Below, in pieces: positions 1 through 7,965 of a stretch of 30,629 bases of DNA. Every line of letters begins with the position of its first letter. Position 1 is the first letter of the stretch. The DNA lies in assembly GCA_964458795.1 (NCBI GenBank), contig CAYWJW010000017.1, positions 1-30,629 of the forward strand, read 5' to 3'. Below the pieces are notes generated by a model. That model saw only the letters and a list, made by a program, of their open reading frames with translations, ran no database searches and was not told the DNA's origin. This stretch comes from JAJTHY01 sp964458795 (GTDB lineage Bacteria > Pseudomonadota > Alphaproteobacteria > Rickettsiales > Midichloriaceae). The position numbers and the translations under genes were made by a program.

Positions 1-12
1 TTTTAAGTTTAT

Positions 13-210
13 CTTAACTTAATCTGGAACCGAGTTCTTGAACTTTTACAATCCTGAGGAACGGAATGACGTGAGGATCTCATCAGGGGTTGAAACTGTT
101 TAACCCAACAAACCGCAAACCCAGGTAACCCACTGTCACCACCTGTTATTTAAAAATAAAAGTGAGGAAATATGCGCTTTTCACCTGTTAAAACAGGTAA
201 AAAATATTTA
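13..210 (+). repeat. Structured repeat copy A (candidate sRNA or leader)
   Basis: This ~200 bp stretch is similar to the reverse complement of 8641-8836. Shared blocks in order are CTTAA with CTGGAA near 13-30, a CCTGA...TCAGG stem (53-57 with 83-87) enclosing GAGGATCTC, then CCCAGGTAA and CCACCTGTTATT (about 120-150), and a final hairpin ACCTGTTAAAACAGGT (183-198). A -10-like TACAAT lies at 47-52, just before the first stem. Here the last hairpin is followed by AAAAAATATTT rather than a clean T-run, so termination would be weaker than in copy B. It lies in sense orientation about 100 bp before ubiB. It could be a small RNA gene, a 5' leader or a mobile repeat. Nothing else is recognised in 1-308. 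Confidence 0.6.
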
Positions 211-251
211 TGTCGTGTAGCGTAGGTACTATGCAAATATCTACGAAACAG

Positions 252-279
252 TTGATTTGCTGAAGTTAAAAGGTATTCT
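252..279 (+). promoter_or_regulatory. Candidate promoter of ubiB
   Basis: A -35-like TTGATT (252-257) and a -10-like TATTCT (274-279) are separated by 16 bp, about 30 bp before the ubiB start. It was found by eye only. Confidence 0.4.
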
Positions 280-308
280 GCTAATAACTCAGATAATAAT
301 GCATACAA

Positions 309-1826
309 ATGCTCTCGCTAGTTAAAAACTTATTCCGGCTTTCTTTGCTAATGTTAGTATTGTTTGCTAAAGCAATACCTCAAAGGATTGTTATATGCGC
401 ATATTATTGCAAACACGACTATAAAAAGTATCAAAGCTCTATGCATATTTTAGGGCGTAAGATAACAGAGTTTCTGCAATATAGTGGGCCTACCTTCATA
501 AAATTAGGCCAAGCAATATCTACCAGACCAGATCTTACAGGAGAGATATTAGCCTCACATCTTGCTAAATTGCAGGATAAGTTAAAGCCCTTTGATTACC
601 AGTTTGTGCGAGAACAAATTGAAACCGGGCTTAATAACTCTATTGAAAATTTGTTTAGTGAATTCTCGCAAGACTCAATAGCTGCTGCGTCTATCGCACA
701 AGTGCATAAGGCAAAAACGCATGAGGGAGAATGGGTGGCCGTAAAAGTTCTGCGTCCCAATATTGAGAAACGCTTCAAATCAGATATAGCGCTATTTGCA
801 CTATTCATTGGGTTTCTTGAGCTCTTTTTCAGTGAGTATGTAAAACGACTCAAGCTTCGGGATGTTCTTAAAACACTAAAAGAAATAATAGACCTAGAGC
901 TTGATTTGCGCTTTGAAGCAGCATCCGCAGATGAGATTAAGGTAAACACAATAAATGATGAAGGTATAAGAATCCCTAAAGTGTATTGGCATCTTACCTC
1001 ACTCCGCGTGCTAACTATAGAGTGGATAGATGGCATTCCTATTATTGACAGAGACACTTTGCTCGCTCAAGGCTTTGACCTGCATGAAATCTCCAGGAAA
1101 CTGGCAGTTACTTTTTTTAACCAGGTTTATCGAGATGGGTTCTTTCATGCAGATCTGCACCCAGGCAATTTGTTTGTGGATGAAAAAGGCAATATAGTAA
1201 TGGTAGATTTTGGCATAGTTGGCATATTAAGCAAGGCTGATCGCGTTTATATGGCCGAGATTTTGTATGGCTTTATAACTCAAGATTACCAACGGGTCTC
1301 CGATATTCATTTTGAAGCTGGCTATGTACCAAAAAACAAAAATCGCAAACTATTCGCACTTGCTTGTCGCAGTATTGGAGAACCTATTATTGGATTGCCA
1401 GTAAATCAAATATCCATTGCACAACTTCTAAAGCAATTATTTGAGATTACCGAACAATTTGATATGCCTACGCAAACGCAACTACTCCTGCTGCAAAAGA
1501 CTATGGTTACTATTGAAGGTGTTGGCTCAGCAATTTACCCTGAAGTCAATATGTGGCAATTAGCTGAGCCGTGGATTAAAGAGTGGGTGAAAGAAAATTT
1601 TGGCATTAAAGCTAAGCTTAAAGAGGCCCTACATAAACTACCAGAACTTTATAATGATACGTCTAAACTTGTGAAAACTTGTAATGAACTTGCGGAAAAA
1701 ATACTCCCCAAGCCTATACAAGCCAGTCATGAAGGTGAAAAACCTCAGACAAATAAGTACAGGTACTATGCTCTTTCTTTTCTCATAGGAGCTGCTTTTA
1801 TGCTGCTTATTAAGAGCAACCTCTAA
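309..1826 (+). CDS. ubiB: UbiB/ABC1-family atypical kinase
   Basis: UbiB is a membrane-bound atypical kinase/ATPase that supports ubiquinone synthesis. The 505-residue protein has the family hallmarks. The KxGQ motif is KLGQ at 65-68 within GPTFIKLGQAISTRPDL. The alanine-rich loop AAASIAQVH (125-133) replaces the usual glycine loop. VAVKVLRP (143-150) carries the lysine. The catalytic loop is HADLHPGN (280-287) and the metal site is DFG (300-302). A hydrophobic stretch near 485-503 is the C-terminal membrane helix typical of the family, and residues 11-30 are also hydrophobic. Length is normal. It is a single gene with its own candidate promoter, followed by rpsT. All key residues are present, so an active protein is likely. 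Confidence 0.93.
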   Translation: MLSLVKNLFRLSLLMLVLFAKAIPQRIVICAYYCKHDYKKYQSSMHILGRKITEFLQYSGPTFIKLGQAISTRPDLTGEILASHLAKLQDKLKPFDYQFVREQIETGLNNSIENLFSEFSQDSIAAASIAQVHKAKTHEGEWVAVKVLRPNIEKRFKSDIALFALFIGFLELFFSEYVKRLKLRDVLKTLKEIIDLELDLRFEAASADEIKVNTINDEGIRIPKVYWHLTSLRVLTIEWIDGIPIIDRDTLLAQGFDLHEISRKLAVTFFNQVYRDGFFHADLHPGNLFVDEKGNIVMVDFGIVGILSKADRVYMAEILYGFITQDYQRVSDIHFEAGYVPKNKNRKLFALACRSIGEPIIGLPVNQISIAQLLKQLFEITEQFDMPTQTQLLLLQKTMVTIEGVGSAIYPEVNMWQLAEPWIKEWVKENFGIKAKLKEALHKLPELYNDTSKLVKTCNELAEKILPKPIQASHEGEKPQTNKYRYYALSFLIGAAFMLLIKSNL

Positions 1827-1833
1827 ATTATTC

Positions 1834-1862
1834 TTGACTAAAGGCTGTTTTATTAGTACAAA
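1834..1862 (+). promoter_or_regulatory. Candidate promoter of rpsT
   Basis: TTGACT (1834-1839) and TACAAA (1857-1862) are spaced by 17 bp, upstream of rpsT. Confidence 0.45.
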
Positions 1863-1897
1863 GCTTAGCTACATATTTATTATAGCTTAGGGTATTA

Positions 1898-2170
1898 ATG
1901 GCAAATCATAAGTCAGCAGTTAAAGCGCACAAACAATCGCTTAAAAACAGAGACAGAAATATCTCGATTCTTTCGAGGATCAAGACGTATATTAAAAAGT
2001 TTGAGGATACTCTAACTTCTGGCAAAGCAACAGAAGCTAGAGAAGCTCTAAGGGCAGCGGAATCAGAGATCATGCAAGGTGTGAGCAAAGGTGTTTTCAA
2101 AAAAAATACTGCCGCGAGAAAAGTTAGCCGCTTCACTAAAAAAGTAAAATCCCTTGAAGCTAGCAAGTAG
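1898..2170 (+). CDS. rpsT: 30S ribosomal protein S20
   Basis: S20 binds 16S rRNA in the body of the small subunit. The 90-residue protein is short, basic and helical. It starts MANHKSAVKAHKQSLKNR, the usual S20 N-terminus, and contains KNTAARKVSRFTKKV near the end. The ATG at 1898 follows TTAGGGT. The stop codon overlaps the GTG start of the next gene (TAGTG). A strong intrinsic terminator begins 62 bp after the stop, inside the next reading frame, as expected for a singly transcribed rpsT. Confidence 0.95.
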   Translation: MANHKSAVKAHKQSLKNRDRNISILSRIKTYIKKFEDTLTSGKATEAREALRAAESEIMQGVSKGVFKKNTAARKVSRFTKKVKSLEASK

Positions 2171-3606
2171 TGATAAGGTTTAATCTACAAAGCGAAAGCA
2201 TTGTGGTTAGGCATACCGTCCTTTTCATATTAACCCTGACTTTGTTCAGGGTTTTTTTATTGTTTACAAATGGTCTCCCCTTATATGCTGATGAAGCGCA
2301 GTATTGGATTTGGTCACAGCATTTAGAGTTTGGTTACTACTCAAAGCCGCCGATGATAGCAGCTATTATAGCTGCTAGTACTTGGTTACTGGGTGACGGA
2401 GTAGCGGGCATTAGATTCTTAAGCCCAATAATCCATATGTTCACTAGCTTTGTAATTCTTGCTTTGGGCCGAAGACTCTTTGACTGGCAAATTGGAGCGC
2501 TTGGTGCAATTATTTTTATTACCCTTCCATCCATATTCCTGTCAAGCATGCTAATATCTACTGATGTGCCGCTTATGCTTATTTGGGTGCTTATATTATA
2601 CACTCTCTACTCAGCACTTGAGACCAACCGCCTTACCTACTGGTGTTTAAGTGGAGTTCTAGCAGGACTTGGACTGATGACCAAATATCATTTCGCGATC
2701 ATCGCACCTGCAACTCTAATATATTGCCTATGGAGCAAAAGCTTACTTTCTGTGCTAAAGACTCCAGGCCCCTACGTTGCAGGAGTAATTGCATTAGCTA
2801 TATTTGCACCTAATATATACTGGAATTGGCATAATAACTTTGCAAGCTTTGCACATACTGCAGATCTAGCAGGTGCTGGATCAACTTTTTCAAGCACATC
2901 TTCAGCTAAATCTCTTGCAAAATTTATGCTCGACCAACTCGTAGTATTTGGCCCATTCTTGCTACCATTCACCCTAATTGGGCTAGTACGGCTAAAGCAT
3001 TACACAAAAGAATTAAAATTCTTAAGTGTACCCATGCTAACCTTCATCGCGATCATAGCAGTGTTCGCTATAAAGAATAAAGCTTACGCTAACTGGACAG
3101 CACCCGCTTATGTTAGTGGCTCTTTGCTTGCTGCTTATCTCTTTGTAAGCTTGAATAAGCTCACATGGTTTAAATACAGCACCATAGCGCATTGTGCCAT
3201 AGGGTTCATTATCATGCTGGCCCCCATATTTATGACACAATTTCCAGTAAAGTTAAGCCCTTTCTCACGTGTTATGGGCTATGAAAAGCTAGGCGGTGAG
3301 GTCAGCTCTTTGGCAGTAGAGCATGCTACTTCTACCTTTGCAACCGATGACCGCAAGGCATTTGCACTAATGGTTTACTATAGCCACCCGCACTTGTTTA
3401 ACTTAAAAAAATTCAATTACCATCCTGGCATAGATGACCACTTTGACCTAACTGCCCCACTAACTAAGGAAGCACCAGAAGTTATACTCATCAGCAAATA
3501 CGTGAGCCCGGGTGGCCTAAGCCAACACTTTGCTGGCGCTGATATAAAAGAGTTAAAATTTGATAATTCACTCGGCTATAGAGCCTTTTATATTTTAAAG
3601 CGCTAG
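2170..3606 (+). CDS. Family 39/ArnT-like membrane glycosyltransferase
   Basis: This 478-residue polytopic membrane protein resembles the PMT/ArnT-type glycosyltransferases, which transfer sugars from lipid-linked donors at the outer face of the inner membrane. The signature is LPLYADEAQYWIWS (36-49), with the acidic DE pair after the first membrane helix, followed by YYSKPP (56-61). About ten hydrophobic helices follow, then a short C-terminal soluble domain. The acceptor and donor cannot be told from sequence; an envelope glycolipid or O-antigen-type substrate is plausible. The chosen GTG start overlaps the rpsT stop, and no ATG occurs in frame before residue 62. The first membrane helix is encoded across an intrinsic terminator (2232-2258), so expression depends on readthrough or on translation over it. 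Confidence 0.8.
   Translation: MIRFNLQSESIVVRHTVLFILTLTLFRVFLLFTNGLPLYADEAQYWIWSQHLEFGYYSKPPMIAAIIAASTWLLGDGVAGIRFLSPIIHMFTSFVILALGRRLFDWQIGALGAIIFITLPSIFLSSMLISTDVPLMLIWVLILYTLYSALETNRLTYWCLSGVLAGLGLMTKYHFAIIAPATLIYCLWSKSLLSVLKTPGPYVAGVIALAIFAPNIYWNWHNNFASFAHTADLAGAGSTFSSTSSAKSLAKFMLDQLVVFGPFLLPFTLIGLVRLKHYTKELKFLSVPMLTFIAIIAVFAIKNKAYANWTAPAYVSGSLLAAYLFVSLNKLTWFKYSTIAHCAIGFIIMLAPIFMTQFPVKLSPFSRVMGYEKLGGEVSSLAVEHATSTFATDDRKAFALMVYYSHPHLFNLKKFNYHPGIDDHFDLTAPLTKEAPEVILISKYVSPGGLSQHFAGADIKELKFDNSLGYRAFYILKR
2232..2258 (+). terminator. Intrinsic terminator of rpsT, inside the next CDS
   Basis: AACCCTGA (2232-2239) and TCAGGGTT (2246-2253) form a perfect 8 bp stem with a 6-nt loop. A run of seven T (2252-2258) follows. 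It lies within codons 21-30 of the glycosyltransferase. Confidence 0.8.
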
Positions 3607-3609
3607 TAC

Positions 3610-3638
3610 TTGATCCACTCATAGATTTCCTGTATAAT
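3610..3638 (+). promoter_or_regulatory. Promoter of first tandem paralogue
   Basis: TTGATC (3610-3615), a 17 bp spacer and a perfect TATAAT (3633-3638). The gene starts at 3673 after a Shine-Dalgarno-like AAGGTG. Confidence 0.65.
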
Positions 3639-3672
3639 GGGGTCCAAAGATAAACAATTTTAAGGTGATTTT

Positions 3673-4380
3673 ATGAGAACTATTATGAAAGTTGGGATTG
3701 GGTTTGCGATAGGCGCTAGCTTTGTCTTGTATAAAGGATACAGCAGTATGAAAAATGAGATACTTTCCAATAGCAAAGATTTATCCAAAATTCTCACAAT
3801 TATGGAAGAACTAAATAGTAAAGGATTATTTGAAGTTATAAAACAACATGTTCCTAAACATGATTTTGATAACTTTTTAGATAACGTTGTCTTTAAAGAA
3901 GTTGCTAAATCGAGTACAAACCTATCTGAATCGCAGATGTCAGACTCTTTTGCACGCATCGCATTTCATGAAGCAACGGTATTACCTAACCACCTTGATT
4001 GCGCAGAACCTCTTATACTATCTGTAATAGCAGTCTGCAAAGTTCACATTCACCTAAACAAGGATATGTATAAATCCTTATTTGAAGGTGAGGACCCTGC
4101 TCTGAAAGGAGATAGCTTGCTAAGAATGGCGCAAGTAAATGACAAAAAGCTTAATGAACTAGTGAACGATCCGGAAAGCAAATTAGCAAATTCCATGAGC
4201 AAGGATAACTTTATCTTTGTAGAAACATTGAATAATGCTAGACAGATTGAACATGAAATAGCTATATCTCAAACCTCCGACTTTAAGAAAGACTTGATTG
4301 AACTGCATCAATACTATTGTAACCCTGAGGCTAATAAGCATCTAGTTGAGCAGATATACAGCTCTGAGGCTCATGATTAA
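3673..4380 (+). CDS. Tandem paralogue family protein 1 (unknown function)
   Basis: I do not recognise this family. The protein has 235 residues. An N-terminal hydrophobic segment (about residues 4-22) could be a signal anchor. The rest is hydrophilic and helix-rich. It shares blocks with the two genes that follow: LNSKGLFEVIKQHVP near 47-61 (LNTKGLFHAIKQYVP in the second copy), an NSMS-containing motif in the last third, a DFKKDLIEL-type helix, and the C-terminal block NPEANKHLVEQIYSSE. It is the most divergent and shortest copy, lacking about 25 residues in the middle. Start choice is supported by AAGGTG 7 nt upstream of ATG. A role at the cell envelope or as a secreted factor is only an inference from the anchor. 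Confidence 0.75.
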   Translation: MRTIMKVGIGFAIGASFVLYKGYSSMKNEILSNSKDLSKILTIMEELNSKGLFEVIKQHVPKHDFDNFLDNVVFKEVAKSSTNLSESQMSDSFARIAFHEATVLPNHLDCAEPLILSVIAVCKVHIHLNKDMYKSLFEGEDPALKGDSLLRMAQVNDKKLNELVNDPESKLANSMSKDNFIFVETLNNARQIEHEIAISQTSDFKKDLIELHQYYCNPEANKHLVEQIYSSEAHD

Positions 4381-4403
4381 GTATAACTTTCATCACTAAA
4401 GTA

Positions 4404-4431
4404 TTGCGTCTGCTAAGCCTAATGTTACACT
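4404..4431 (+). promoter_or_regulatory. Candidate promoter of second tandem paralogue
   Basis: TTGCGT (4404-4409), 16 bp, TACACT (4426-4431). The layout matches the promoter region of the third copy, including the shared AATTAGGTAAAG before the start codon. Confidence 0.45.
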
Positions 4432-4464
4432 AACAACACTTAGTAAGTAATTAGGTAAAGTGGT

Positions 4465-5250
4465 ATGGCGGCAAATATTGGTAGAGTGGCAACTATTACA
4501 GGATGTTTTCTAATAGCAGCATACTGGGCTAAAGGACTACTTAAAAAAGACAAGATATCAGAGTTTGACGCAGAACAACTAAAATCCATGCGTATGCATA
4601 ATGAGCATTTAACAAAGCTTATAAGCATCATGGATAACTTGAACACCAAAGGGTTGTTCCATGCAATAAAACAATATGTACCTCAAGACAATTTCGAGAG
4701 CTTTGTTAATACTACAGTTTTCAGTGGATTTACAAAGGCAAGCACCCGCCTATGTGAGTGTAAGATACCACAGGTTTTTGCGAAAATCGCACATGATATA
4801 TTCAAAGAGAAGTACGATGCAGAGCTTCCCATAAATACCAAACTATATATGGATCCTCATACAGGTGCTGTCACTCCTTTAACAAATAATATGATGCTTA
4901 AGCATATAGCTGGTAACCCGGAAGCCTATAAAGCTTTGTTAGAGGGTGATACCCTTATAATAAAGGTAAACAAAGCATATTTTACATCTAATACCTATGA
5001 TGTAGATTATGATAGGCTCGATCAAGTAGTGAGGAAGGATGCTGAAGGAAAACTCCAGAACTCCATGAGCTGTAATGACTTCACCTACTTAGAAAGATTA
5101 AATGTTATAGAGCAAACGCAGTGGAACTATATTGCTTCCAAATCATCAAACTTTAAAAATGACTTAGTTGAGTTACACAAGTACTACTATGATCCTGAGG
5201 CTAATAAGCACCTTGTTGAGCAGATATACAGCTCCGAGAATTATGATTAA
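4465..5250 (+). CDS. Tandem paralogue family protein 2 (unknown function)
   Basis: This 261-residue protein is clearly homologous to the following gene and more distantly to the preceding one. Its N-terminus MAANIGRVATITGCFLIAAY is a likely membrane anchor, followed by a lysine-rich flank. Shared blocks with copy 3 are FDAEQLKSMRMH (NAEQLNSMRLH), LNTKGLFHAIKQYVP, GDTLIIKVNKAYF, SNTYDVDYDRLDQVVRKDAE, LQNSMS and the C-terminal PEANKHLVEQIYSSE. The ATG at 4465 follows TTAGGTAAAG, which is conserved before copy 3. No catalytic motif is evident. The conserved C-terminus shows that the whole unit, with promoter and 3' end, was duplicated. Confidence 0.78.
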   Translation: MAANIGRVATITGCFLIAAYWAKGLLKKDKISEFDAEQLKSMRMHNEHLTKLISIMDNLNTKGLFHAIKQYVPQDNFESFVNTTVFSGFTKASTRLCECKIPQVFAKIAHDIFKEKYDAELPINTKLYMDPHTGAVTPLTNNMMLKHIAGNPEAYKALLEGDTLIIKVNKAYFTSNTYDVDYDRLDQVVRKDAEGKLQNSMSCNDFTYLERLNVIEQTQWNYIASKSSNFKNDLVELHKYYYDPEANKHLVEQIYSSENYD

Positions 5251-5275
5251 GAAGCGCTTTTTTCTATTAAATATA

Positions 5276-5303
5276 TTGAGCTCATAAAGCTTTGCATTAT
5301 ACT
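5276..5303 (+). promoter_or_regulatory. Candidate promoter of third tandem paralogue
   Basis: TTGAGC (5276-5281), 16 bp, TATACT (5298-5303). It is similar in arrangement to the promoter of copy 2. Confidence 0.5.
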
Positions 5304-5333
5304 ACCTAGTTAGATAAGCAATTAGGTAAAGCA

Positions 5334-6113
5334 ATGGCAAAGAATACTATTCAAAAAGTAGTCCTTCTTGGTGTAGGACTAACTTTAGGATATAATATTA
5401 GGAGCCTTTTAAACAAAGATAAAGGCCCACAGTTTAATGCAGAACAATTAAACAGCATGAGGCTTCATACTGAATATCTCAAAAAGATCTCCAATATCAT
5501 AGATGACTTGAACGTGAAGGGGTTGTTCCATGCTATAGAACAATATGTGCCGCATGATGACTTTGACAGTTTTATAAAGAAGCTTCCCTTTCAACTTGTT
5601 AAATCAAGCACTAGTATAAGTGAAGATGAGGTGCCGCAAGTTTTTTCTAGTGTAATACACAGTCTATTCAGAGAGAACAAGGATCTTGAAGAGATCATGC
5701 ATGCTGCCCATTCCCCTCAACATAATACTGAACCCACAACCGCATATGAGGTACTTAAGCATATCCACAATAATCCAGAGATCTACAAAGCTTTAATAGA
5801 AGGAGATACTCCTATTATACAGGTTAATAAGGCATATTTTAGACCTAACACTTATGACGTAGACTACGACAAGCTTAATCAAGTAGTAAGGAATGATGCT
5901 GAAAATAAGTTGCAGAATTCCATGAGCTTGGATGACTTTACTTATGTAGATTTACTGAATACCGTAGCACAATTTCAGGAAAAAAGTACAGACCTTATGT
6001 ACAAAGCTTCTGATTTTAAAGAAGATCTAGTTGAGCTAAATAAGTATTACCATAACCCCGAAGCCAACAAGCACCTTGTTGAGCAGATATACAGCTCTGA
6101 GACTTGCGATTAA
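5334..6113 (+). CDS. Tandem paralogue family protein 3 (unknown function)
   Basis: The third member of the array has 259 residues. It has an N-terminal hydrophobic stretch (VVLLGVGLTLGYNI), then LNKDKGPQFNAEQLNSM, LNVKGLFHAIEQYVP, a variable acidic/histidine-rich middle, GDTPIIQVNKAYF, PNTYDVDYDKLNQVVRNDAE, LQNSMS and the C-terminal NPEANKHLVEQIYSSE. It is closest to copy 2. The last ~50 bp of all three genes are nearly identical at the DNA level, which suggests recent duplication or gene conversion. The ATG is preceded by TTAGGTAAAG. The MFS gene starts 22 bp downstream and may be co-transcribed. The function is unknown. Confidence 0.78.
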   Translation: MAKNTIQKVVLLGVGLTLGYNIRSLLNKDKGPQFNAEQLNSMRLHTEYLKKISNIIDDLNVKGLFHAIEQYVPHDDFDSFIKKLPFQLVKSSTSISEDEVPQVFSSVIHSLFRENKDLEEIMHAAHSPQHNTEPTTAYEVLKHIHNNPEIYKALIEGDTPIIQVNKAYFRPNTYDVDYDKLNQVVRNDAENKLQNSMSLDDFTYVDLLNTVAQFQEKSTDLMYKASDFKEDLVELNKYYHNPEANKHLVEQIYSSETCD

Positions 6114-6135
6114 GACGCTTTTATAGGCAGCTAAA

Positions 6136-7311
6136 ATGACCAAAAGCATGGTTTTAACAACCGTTATCCTTATGGATCTGCTAGCGGGTACAGAATTTGA
6201 TATATTCGTACCCAGCTTTCCTGAGTTACAAGTCCATTTTGGCCTATCGGCATTTTGGGTTGAAGCTTTATTATCTGTCAATTTTATAGGATTCTGTTTG
6301 AGCTTATTCTTTGTAGGAGCTCTAGCAGATCGCTATGGCCGTAAGCCCATCATCCTGCTTGGTCTCATCACTTTTGTGATCGGCAGCACTATGTGCTTAC
6401 AGGGAAGCTCATATAACATTCTGCTTGCTGGTCGCTTCCTACAGGGCATAGGAATTGCAGCACCCGTTATCCTGAGCTTTGTTATTATAGCCGATGCCTA
6501 TCCGCTTAAAAGGCAGCAATATTTTATGGCAATGCTCAATGGGTTGATGAATCTCTCTGCGGGCTTTGCTCCCGTAGTTGGTAGCTATATCACCCTCTAT
6601 TTCCATTGGCAGGGCAACTTTATAGCACTTTTACTTTTAGGGATATTGACACTTCTCATGACTGTCTTTTTTATCCCTAACTCCAAACCCGAGCATAAAG
6701 AAACTATTTCGCTGCGCGGCTATATTCCCATCTTCCAGTCAAAAACTCTAATGCTTTTAATCATAAGTTTTATCTTTTCATTTGTGCCATATTGGGTCTT
6801 TGTGGGCATGTCTCCTATATTATATATGGAGGACTTAGGGGTAAGCCTTTCACACTTTGGTTATTATCAAGGAGCGCTGGCCTTGGTATTTGGGTTTGGT
6901 AGTATACTTTATGGCTTCATTATCAACAGATTTGATCAGAAAAGGATGTTATACCTTTCCTCCATAATCTATGTAGCTAGCCTGAGTATAATCACCTTAC
7001 TCTCTTTCCAAAATAGCTCAAGCCCACTGTTTATTACTCTTGCAGTACTTTTATTTTGCATAGGTCAGATTATACCTACTATTATAATTTATCCCCTATG
7101 CCTTAACTTTATGCCCCATGCAAAGGCACGGGTATCTGCAATCATGCAAGGAGGGCGACTTATTCTCACTAGCATTAGTCTGCAAATCGCTGGCTATTAC
7201 TATGCTGGATCCTTCCAGAACATAGGAATTATTATGACTTGTTTCATTCTTCTTACCGTGATTAGCAAGGTTTTTGTGCTCCGCAATCCTGAGATTATCT
7301 CTAGGATCTAG
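6136..7311 (+). CDS. MFS drug-efflux-type transporter, Bcr/CflA-like
   Basis: The 391-residue protein has about 12 hydrophobic helices, as in proton-coupled major facilitator exporters. The MFS motif between helices 2 and 3 is GALADRYGRKP (61-71). RFLQGIGIAAPVI matches the R-x-x-Q-G-x-G segment of helix 4 in the DHA1 drug/H+ antiporter group, and GLMNLSAGFAPVVGSY resembles antiporter motif C with its G...G-P-x-x-G pattern. Length is normal. Substrate cannot be inferred; related proteins export drugs or small metabolites. It starts 22 bp after the tandem paralogues and overlaps the convergent F-box gene by 11 bp at its 3' end. Confidence 0.88.
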   Translation: MTKSMVLTTVILMDLLAGTEFDIFVPSFPELQVHFGLSAFWVEALLSVNFIGFCLSLFFVGALADRYGRKPIILLGLITFVIGSTMCLQGSSYNILLAGRFLQGIGIAAPVILSFVIIADAYPLKRQQYFMAMLNGLMNLSAGFAPVVGSYITLYFHWQGNFIALLLLGILTLLMTVFFIPNSKPEHKETISLRGYIPIFQSKTLMLLIISFIFSFVPYWVFVGMSPILYMEDLGVSLSHFGYYQGALALVFGFGSILYGFIINRFDQKRMLYLSSIIYVASLSIITLLSFQNSSSPLFITLAVLLFCIGQIIPTIIIYPLCLNFMPHAKARVSAIMQGGRLILTSISLQIAGYYYAGSFQNIGIIMTCFILLTVISKVFVLRNPEIISRI

Positions 7312-7849
7312 CAGCTCCTGAGGCTTCTCTAACTTCTGGGTCATGAAGGCATTCGCACCCTAAATAGTCTTCCAAACTTAAATTGGTCAAAGGAGTTGCA
7401 AGATTTTTATCTTCCTGAGTATGTATACTAATATTACAATTGGATTTCACTAGAAGCATAATCGTATCAACAAACCAAATGTTAACACAAATAGTTGGAG
7501 CATAAAGAAATGCTTGCCCAAATGGATCGCCATAAGCTGTCATTCTTATAGCATAAAGCCTGCCAAGATTGCACTCTTCTTCCGATTTCTGTATCATCAT
7601 TGCATGCTTTCTTGGGCTGTATGGGGTACTGCCGTCTTTCATAACTAAATCCATCAATTGCTTAGGTGTGCATCCAGGCCGATAATTACTATCAGACTCT
7701 ATTTTATGGTATAAACAAGCAGAGGCTAAGCTTTCAAATCGTTTACAAACTTCTCGTAGACGCTGCAATTCTCTCACAGGTAATAGAGAGAAAGGCAATA
7801 TAAATACTGTATCCTCTAGTTCTATAATAGAAAAATCTTCTTGTCTCAT
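7301..7849 (-). CDS. Small F-box domain protein (candidate host-directed effector)
   Basis: The N-terminal part of this 182-residue protein reads as an F-box. LEDTVFILPFSLLPVRELQR and LREVCKRFESLASACLYHKI (11-50) match the consensus of LP at the start, a first helix, DL/EL, then L-x-x-V-C-K-x-F/W-x-x-L and a terminal L-x-x-K-I. F-boxes bind Skp1 in eukaryotic SCF ubiquitin ligases. Bacteria lack SCF, so bacterial F-box proteins, known from Legionella and some plant pathogens, act inside host cells. The remaining ~130 residues show no repeat domain I can name (no clear LRR, WD or ankyrin). There is no signal peptide, which is compatible with type IV secretion (inference). The start follows AGGA, and a promoter candidate lies about 40-60 bp upstream. 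Confidence 0.7.
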   Translation of the reverse strand: MRQEDFSIIELEDTVFILPFSLLPVRELQRLREVCKRFESLASACLYHKIESDSNYRPGCTPKQLMDLVMKDGSTPYSPRKHAMMIQKSEEECNLGRLYAIRMTAYGDPFGQAFLYAPTICVNIWFVDTIMLLVKSNCNISIHTQEDKNLATPLTNLSLEDYLGCECLHDPEVREASGAARS

Positions 7850-7885
7850 GGCATTCCTACTTAAAATTATATTTTGCGGTTGGAG

Positions 7886-7913
7886 TTGTAACCCTAATAT
7901 AACTTGCTGTCAA
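7886..7913 (-). promoter_or_regulatory. Candidate promoter of the F-box gene
   Basis: On the minus strand a perfect TTGACA (7913-7908) and TTACAA (7891-7886) are separated by 16 bp, about 37 bp before the start codon. Confidence 0.5.
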
Positions 7914-7965
7914 CCTTAACAGCTTTTTTGATAGGGATACAACAATCATTGTCTGATGAGCGTTT

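Noticed and set aside
13..210. 6S RNA or another named RNA for the ~200 bp unit
   Set aside because: The 5' end folds locally rather than pairing with the 3' end, and no 6S-like central bubble is seen.
596..1057. Open frame of 153 codons on the minus strand
   Set aside because: It is antisense to the conserved kinase core of ubiB and is serine-rich, as expected for a shadow.
7908..7926. GCTGT/ACAGC hairpin followed by six T on the plus strand
   Set aside because: The stem is only 5 bp, no plus-strand gene ends nearby, and it overlaps the likely F-box promoter.
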